Below are positions 60,276-64,000 of a DNA stretch of 64,000 nucleotides, piece by piece. Each line of letters opens with the position of its first letter. Positions within the stretch are counted from its first letter, which is position 1. This DNA is from Phycisphaerales bacterium (lineage in GTDB: Bacteria > Planctomycetota > Phycisphaerae > Phycisphaerales > UBA1924). The DNA is taken from contig DASPKU010000006.1 of NCBI GenBank assembly GCA_035627955.1, positions 303,587 to 367,586 on the forward strand. Reading direction: 5' to 3'. A model generated the notes under the pieces. That model made no database searches. It was not told where the DNA came from and saw only the letters and a program-made list of their open reading frames with translations. Both the position numbers and the translations under genes were made by a program.

Positions 60276-60944
60276 ATGACACAGGGCGCAGGCCGCATCG
60301 CGGGTGGGCTGATCCTCCTGGTGGCGCTGTGGATTAGCGTGTACTGGTGGTGGCCCAGCGCCCCGCCGGTCACCTACGCCCAGAGCGACGACGCGATCCG
60401 CGGCGTGCACCCCAAGGAGCCGCCCCAGCCGAAGCCGGCCGAGCCTGTGAAACCTGCGCCGCAGCCGCCCGCGCCCAAGCCCGAGGCCAGGCCCCCTCAG
60501 CCGCCGCCCGACGACTTCCCCAAGCTCAAGCAGGCGGTCATCCCGCCCGAGTTCATCGAGCACACGGTCCAGAAGGGCGAGACCTTCGAGACGATCGCGA
60601 AGAAGTACCACGGCCCAAGGGCCAAGGCGACGCTGATCGCAGCGGCGAACCCAATGACAGACCCCACGCGGCTGATGCCCGGGCGCGTGATCCTCGTTCC
60701 CAAGGACCCGGGGAACATCCAGGGTGTTCCCGCCCCCCGGGACACTCAAGATGGGGTTCCCCCCTCGCCCGAGGAAGAGTACATTGTGCAGGAGGGCGAC
60801 ACGCTGACGCGCATCGCCCAGGAGGTCTACGGCGAGTCGCGCCTGTGGACGCTGATCCGCGATGCCAACCGCGATCGGCTGCCCGACGAAGCATCGCTGA
60901 AGATCGGTCAGAAGCTCCGCATCCCGGCCAGGCCGGGGCGCTGA
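60276..60944 (+). CDS. Membrane-anchored protein with two LysM domains
   Basis: The 222-residue protein has a short N-terminal membrane segment (GGLILLVALWISVYWWWPSA), a Pro/Lys/Ala linker and two LysM motifs: EHTVQKGETFETIAKKYHG at about 94 and EEYIVQEGDTLTRIAQEVYG at about 168, each ending in a basic VxVP/LRIP turn. LysM binds N-acetylglucosamine in peptidoglycan. It lies 17 bases after secDF and before two sugar-nucleotide genes. The role may be wall binding. Confidence 0.9.
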   Translation: MTQGAGRIAGGLILLVALWISVYWWWPSAPPVTYAQSDDAIRGVHPKEPPQPKPAEPVKPAPQPPAPKPEARPPQPPPDDFPKLKQAVIPPEFIEHTVQKGETFETIAKKYHGPRAKATLIAAANPMTDPTRLMPGRVILVPKDPGNIQGVPAPRDTQDGVPPSPEEEYIVQEGDTLTRIAQEVYGESRLWTLIRDANRDRLPDEASLKIGQKLRIPARPGR

Positions 60945-61047
60945 GCCGCCGACGAGGCCGGGGCGGCTGCTCCGGACGCGTCTTCGAGGTGGTCCCGGGG
61001 CTCGCGCTCCGGGCTCGTGAGGGGCGGGGGAGCTGGGGCTGGGCACG

Positions 61048-62064
61048 ATGTCCGAACGCGCACGCTATGTCGTCACCGGCGGGGCCGGGTTCGTCGGCAG
61101 CAACCTCGTCGCCGCGCTCCTTCGCCACGACCCGCGTGCCGAGGTCGTCGTCGTCGACGATTGCCGCACGGGCAGCTTCGCCAACCTGATGGAGGCCTTC
61201 GAGCGGCAGAGCCAGCCGCCCTTCCGCGGACGGATGATCACCGAGTCCTTCGGCAAGGTGAACGCCGGGATGCTCGTTGAGGGCGCCCGGGCGGTCTTCC
61301 ACCTCGCGGCCATCACCGATACCACCGTGAGCGACGAGGCCGAGATGATCCGCGAGAATGCGGAGAGCTTCCGCCCGCTGCTGCACGCGTGCATCTCGCA
61401 GGGCGTGCCGCTGGTCTACGCCAGCAGCGCCGCAACGTACGGCACGCCCCAGCAGGCCGGGCAGCGCAAGGCGTTCCCCCTTGAGGCCGCCGGCCGTCCC
61501 AGCAACGTCTACGGCTTCAGCAAGTGGCTGATGGAGGCCGCCCACGCGGAGGTCGCAGGAGCGCTAGGCGCGACAAGATCGACAGTGGTCGGGCTGCGGT
61601 ACTTCAACGTGTTCGGCCCGTGCGAGGGCCGCAAGGGCCACATGGCCTCGATGGTGTACCAGCTGGCCAACCGGATGCTCGCGGGCGAGCCGCCCCGGGT
61701 CTTCCGCGACGGTTCGCAGGCCCGCGACCAGGTGTACGTGGACGACGTCGTCACCTGCACGCTGGCGGGCGCTGGCATCGGCACCGGCACGCGCCCTCGC
61801 TCGGGCGTTTACAACGTCGGCTCGGGCGTGGCGACCACGTTCAACCAGATCATCGCCGCCCTGCGCGAGGAGCTCGGCATCACCGAGGCCGAGCGGCCCA
61901 CCGACTACATCGAGATGTCCGACTACATCCGCAGCTTCTACCAGGACTTCACGTTGGCCGATATCTCGGCAACGCAGTCGGGTCTGGGCTGGACGCCCGC
62001 GTGGAAGCCGGCCGAGGCAATCCGGGCGTACGCCCGGTACCTCAAGGGCCGCAAAGGCGGGTGA
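61048..62064 (+). CDS. NAD-dependent epimerase/dehydratase (HldD-like)
   Basis: This 338-residue extended SDR has [20 protein letters not shown] (Rossmann GxxGxxG), the catalytic YxxxK in [12 protein letters not shown] and [19 protein letters not shown], typical of ADP-glycero-manno-heptose 6-epimerase (HldD). It may instead be a UDP-glucose 4-epimerase, since few residues separate the groups. It begins 103 bases after the LysM gene. Confidence 0.82.
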   Translation: MSERARYVVTGGAGFVGSNLVAALLRHDPRAEVVVVDDCRTGSFANLMEAFERQSQPPFRGRMITESFGKVNAGMLVEGARAVFHLAAITDTTVSDEAEMIRENAESFRPLLHACISQGVPLVYASSAATYGTPQQAGQRKAFPLEAAGRPSNVYGFSKWLMEAAHAEVAGALGATRSTVVGLRYFNVFGPCEGRKGHMASMVYQLANRMLAGEPPRVFRDGSQARDQVYVDDVVTCTLAGAGIGTGTRPRSGVYNVGSGVATTFNQIIAALREELGITEAERPTDYIEMSDYIRSFYQDFTLADISATQSGLGWTPAWKPAEAIRAYARYLKGRKGG

Positions 62065-62155
62065 ATCCGCTTACAGACGCCTCCAGAAGGGGCCAGACCG
62101 CACCGATACTATCGGAACCCGCCCGGCGACCCGGGCGCGGCAAGGGTCCGCCTCC

Positions 62156-63130
62156 ATGAAGCATCGTCGCATCCTCGTCACCGGCGGCGCCGGGTTCCTG
62201 GGCTCGCACATCTGCGACCGCCTCGTGGACCAGGGCCACGACGTGATCTGCCTGGACAACTTCTTCACCAGCCAGAAGGTCAACATCAAGCACCTGCTCG
62301 CCAGGCCCAACTTCGAGCTCATCCGCCACGACGTCACCCACCCGATCTGGCTGGAAGTCGACGAGATCTACAACATGGCCTGCCCCGCCGCCCCGGGCCA
62401 TTACCAGTTCAACCCCATCAAGACCATGAAGACCTCAGTCATGGGCGCCATTAACGTGCTGGGAATGGCCAAGCGCTGCCGTGCGAAGGTGCTCCAGGCC
62501 TCGACCAGCGAGGTGTACGGCGACCCGGAGGTACACCCCCAGCCCGAGAGCTACCGCGGCAACGTGAATCCCATCGGGCCGCGCGCGTGCTACGACGAGG
62601 GCAAGCGGGCCGCGGAGACGCTGTTCTTCGATTACCACCGCAGCAACCGCGTGAACATCCGCGTCATCCGCATCTTCAACACGTACGGCCCCCGCATGCA
62701 CCCCTTCGACGGGCGCGTGGTCAGCAACTTCATCCGCCAGGCGCTGCACGGCGAGGACATCACCATCTTCGGCGACGGCACGCAGTCGCGATCCTTCTGC
62801 TACGTCGACGACCTCGTCGAAGGCATCATCCGCATGATGAACGCGCCCGACGACTTCATCGGGCCGGTGAACCTCGGCAACCCCGTCGAGTTCACCATGC
62901 TCGAGCTCGCGCAGCTCGTGATTGAGCTGACCAACGCCAAGAGCAAGATCGTGCACAAGCCGCTGCCCGCCGACGACCCCACGCAGCGCCAGCCAGACAT
63001 CTCGCTCGCGAAGTCGCGACTGGGCGGCTGGGAGCCCAAGGTGCCGCTGCGCGAGGGGCTCAAGAAGACGATCGAGTTCTTCCGCTCGATCAACCTCGAC
63101 GACTACCGCCCGCCGACGCCGAACTACTGA
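62156..63130 (+). CDS. UDP-glucuronate decarboxylase (UXS-type SDR)
   Basis: The 324-residue SDR matches UDP-xylose synthase: [73 protein letters not shown], the catalytic YDEGK in [36 protein letters not shown] and [16 protein letters not shown]. It converts UDP-glucuronate to UDP-xylose, a precursor of surface glycans. It lies 91 bases after the HldD-like gene and ends at a palindrome cluster. Confidence 0.93.
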   Translation: MKHRRILVTGGAGFLGSHICDRLVDQGHDVICLDNFFTSQKVNIKHLLARPNFELIRHDVTHPIWLEVDEIYNMACPAAPGHYQFNPIKTMKTSVMGAINVLGMAKRCRAKVLQASTSEVYGDPEVHPQPESYRGNVNPIGPRACYDEGKRAAETLFFDYHRSNRVNIRVIRIFNTYGPRMHPFDGRVVSNFIRQALHGEDITIFGDGTQSRSFCYVDDLVEGIIRMMNAPDDFIGPVNLGNPVEFTMLELAQLVIELTNAKSKIVHKPLPADDPTQRQPDISLAKSRLGGWEPKVPLREGLKKTIEFFRSINLDDYRPPTPNY

Positions 63131-63136
63131 GTCCGT

Positions 63137-63218
63137 GTGCCACGATCACGCGCGGCTCTGCCGCGTGATCGTGTTTGACTTGCGAGTGGACACGATCATG
63201 AAGACATGATCGTGGCAC
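63137..63218. repeat. Triple nested hairpins in a convergent gap
   Basis: Hairpin A: CACGATCACGCG (63141-63152) with CGCGTGATCGTG (63162-63173). Hairpin B: CACGATCATG (63191-63200) with CATGATCGTG (63205-63214). Outer pair: GTGCCACGATCA (63137-63148) with TGATCGTGGCAC (63207-63218). All three are perfect and share the core CACGATCA. It fills the space between the uxs and ruvB stops, so it is probably a bidirectional terminator. Confidence 0.8.
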
Positions 63219-63220
63219 GG

Positions 63221-64000
63221 TTAGTACAGCTCACCCTGCCCCTCAACCGGCCGGTACGTCAGCCCCAGGTGCTCGCACGCCGCGCGGGTGAGCGCCCGCC
63301 CCCGCCGTGTCCGCGCCAGGAACCCGATCTGCAGCAGGTAGGGCTCTATCACGTCCTCAAGCGTGCCCGAGTCCTCATTCATGGTCGCGGCGATGGTCTC
63401 CAGTCCAACGGGTCCGCCCTGGTACGTGGTGCCGATCGTCCGCAGAAACGAGCGGTCGAGCTCGTCCAGCCCGAGGTGATCAACGCCCTCGAGCTTGAGC
63501 GCCGCCTCGACCATCTGCTGCGTGATGCGGCCGTTGCCCTTCACCTGCGCATAGTCGCGCACCCGCCGCAGCAGCCGGTTGGCGATCCGGGGCGTGCCGC
63601 GCGAGCGCCGGGCGATCTCCACCGAGCCCTCATCGTCGATCGGCGCTTCGAGCAGCGCCGAGCTGCGCCGCACGATGCGCGTGAGCTCCTCCGCGGTGTA
63701 GAACTCCAGCCGCGCGACGATGCCGAAGCGGTCGCGCAGCGGATTGGTCAGCATGCCGGCGCGCGTGGTGGCGCCGACCAGCGTGAAGGGCTGCAGGTCC
63801 AGCTTGATCGAGCGCGCCGCCGGGCCCTCGCCGATCATGATGTCGATCTGGTAGTCCTCCAGCGCGGGGTACAGGATTTCCTCGACCACCGGCGACAGGC
63901 GGTGGATCTCGTCGATGAAGAGCACGTCGTTGCGCTCGAGGTTGGTCAGCAGCGCCGCCGCCATTGCCGTCGCGCTGTCCCAGAGCGATCGCGCCAGCAG
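63221..64000 (-). CDS. ruvB: Holliday junction helicase RuvB, cut by the window edge
   Basis: RuvB is the AAA+ motor that drives branch migration with RuvA. From [20 protein letters not shown] (Walker B) onward the sequence is standard: [40 protein letters not shown], sensor 2 and the winged helix with [17 protein letters not shown] and [14 protein letters not shown]. The part upstream of this, residues [15 protein letters not shown] up to the window edge, does not look like the usual P-LE-GDLAA stretch. The gene's start and Walker A lie outside the window. No ruvA or ruvC is seen here. Confidence 0.92.
   Translation of the reverse strand: MLARSLWDSATAMAAALLTNLERNDVLFIDEIHRLSPVVEEILYPALEDYQIDIMIGEGPAARSIKLDLQPFTLVGATTRAGMLTNPLRDRFGIVARLEFYTAEELTRIVRRSSALLEAPIDDEGSVEIARRSRGTPRIANRLLRRVRDYAQVKGNGRITQQMVEAALKLEGVDHLGLDELDRSFLRTIGTTYQGGPVGLETIAATMNEDSGTLEDVIEPYLLQIGFLARTRRGRALTRAACEHLGLTYRPVEGQGELY

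Overview
The window is high-GC bacterial chromosome and most likely comes from a planctomycete of the class Phycisphaerae. This is an inference, with no database search behind it. Three secreted proteins end in paired Asp-rich dockerin-like repeats closed by a terminal Cys, a tag I associate with Phycisphaerales. SecD and SecF are fused, ThiE carries a ThiD2-like N-terminus, and a DUF1080-type envelope protein, an apolipoprotein N-acyltransferase and MCE-type lipid transport genes (diderm traits) are present. Gene density is high, and many neighbours overlap by ATGA or GTGA.

Layout. 1-2.6 kb: a sugar-modifying cluster (acetyltransferase, two glycosyltransferases). 2.6-3.94 kb: the decayed end of an integrated element, bounded by the 3' half of a tRNA-Arg(UCU) with no 5' half. 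3.9-6.3 kb: a secreted DUF1028/FG-GAP/dockerin protein. 6.4-9.8 kb: a minus-strand operon of a class V cysteine desulfurase, ribH, nusB and ftsY. 9.8-19.5 kb: secreted M28 peptidases, a PBP4-type D,D-carboxypeptidase, a response regulator, a second dockerin protein and psuG. 19.6-24.5 kb: an HU-like protein, an EEP nuclease, thiD2-thiE, heme O synthase and an aminotransferase. 24.6-26.7 kb: a very biased Pro/Arg-His/Asp-Tyr/Ser secreted protein. 26.9-30.2 kb: rpe, a third dockerin protein and accD.

30.3-30.97 kb holds a compact, possibly new metal-response unit. An ArsR-family repressor ends in a Cys-rich tail and is followed by a 32-residue peptide with ten cysteines, with a promoter/dyad in front and a terminator behind. 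31-35.2 kb: lnt, a HEAT lipoprotein, a coiled-coil membrane protein and a small membrane protein. 35.3-37.1 kb: tRNA-Asp, a structured leader and a DUF2254 membrane protein. 37.1-43.2 kb: a minus-strand run of a radical SAM protein, a DUF4130-UdgX uracil-DNA glycosylase and a large PA14/propeller/DUF1080 protein. 43.3-52.1 kb: small enzymes, an antiporter, a CPSF-type nuclease and an MCE/ATPase pair. 52.1-63.1 kb: a NUDIX hydrolase, a degenerate M50-like membrane protein next to a rhomboid that shares its C-terminal tail, then tgt-yajC-secDF, a LysM protein and two sugar-nucleotide SDR enzymes. ruvB (minus strand) runs off the right edge.

Once the remnant region is counted, no stretch over about 300 bp lacks a gene. 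The longest plain gap is 33843-34108, which holds a promoter-like site. Extragenic palindromes at 2782-2834, 50134-50208 and 63137-63218 are the notable repeats. No CRISPR array, intact insertion sequence or rRNA was seen.
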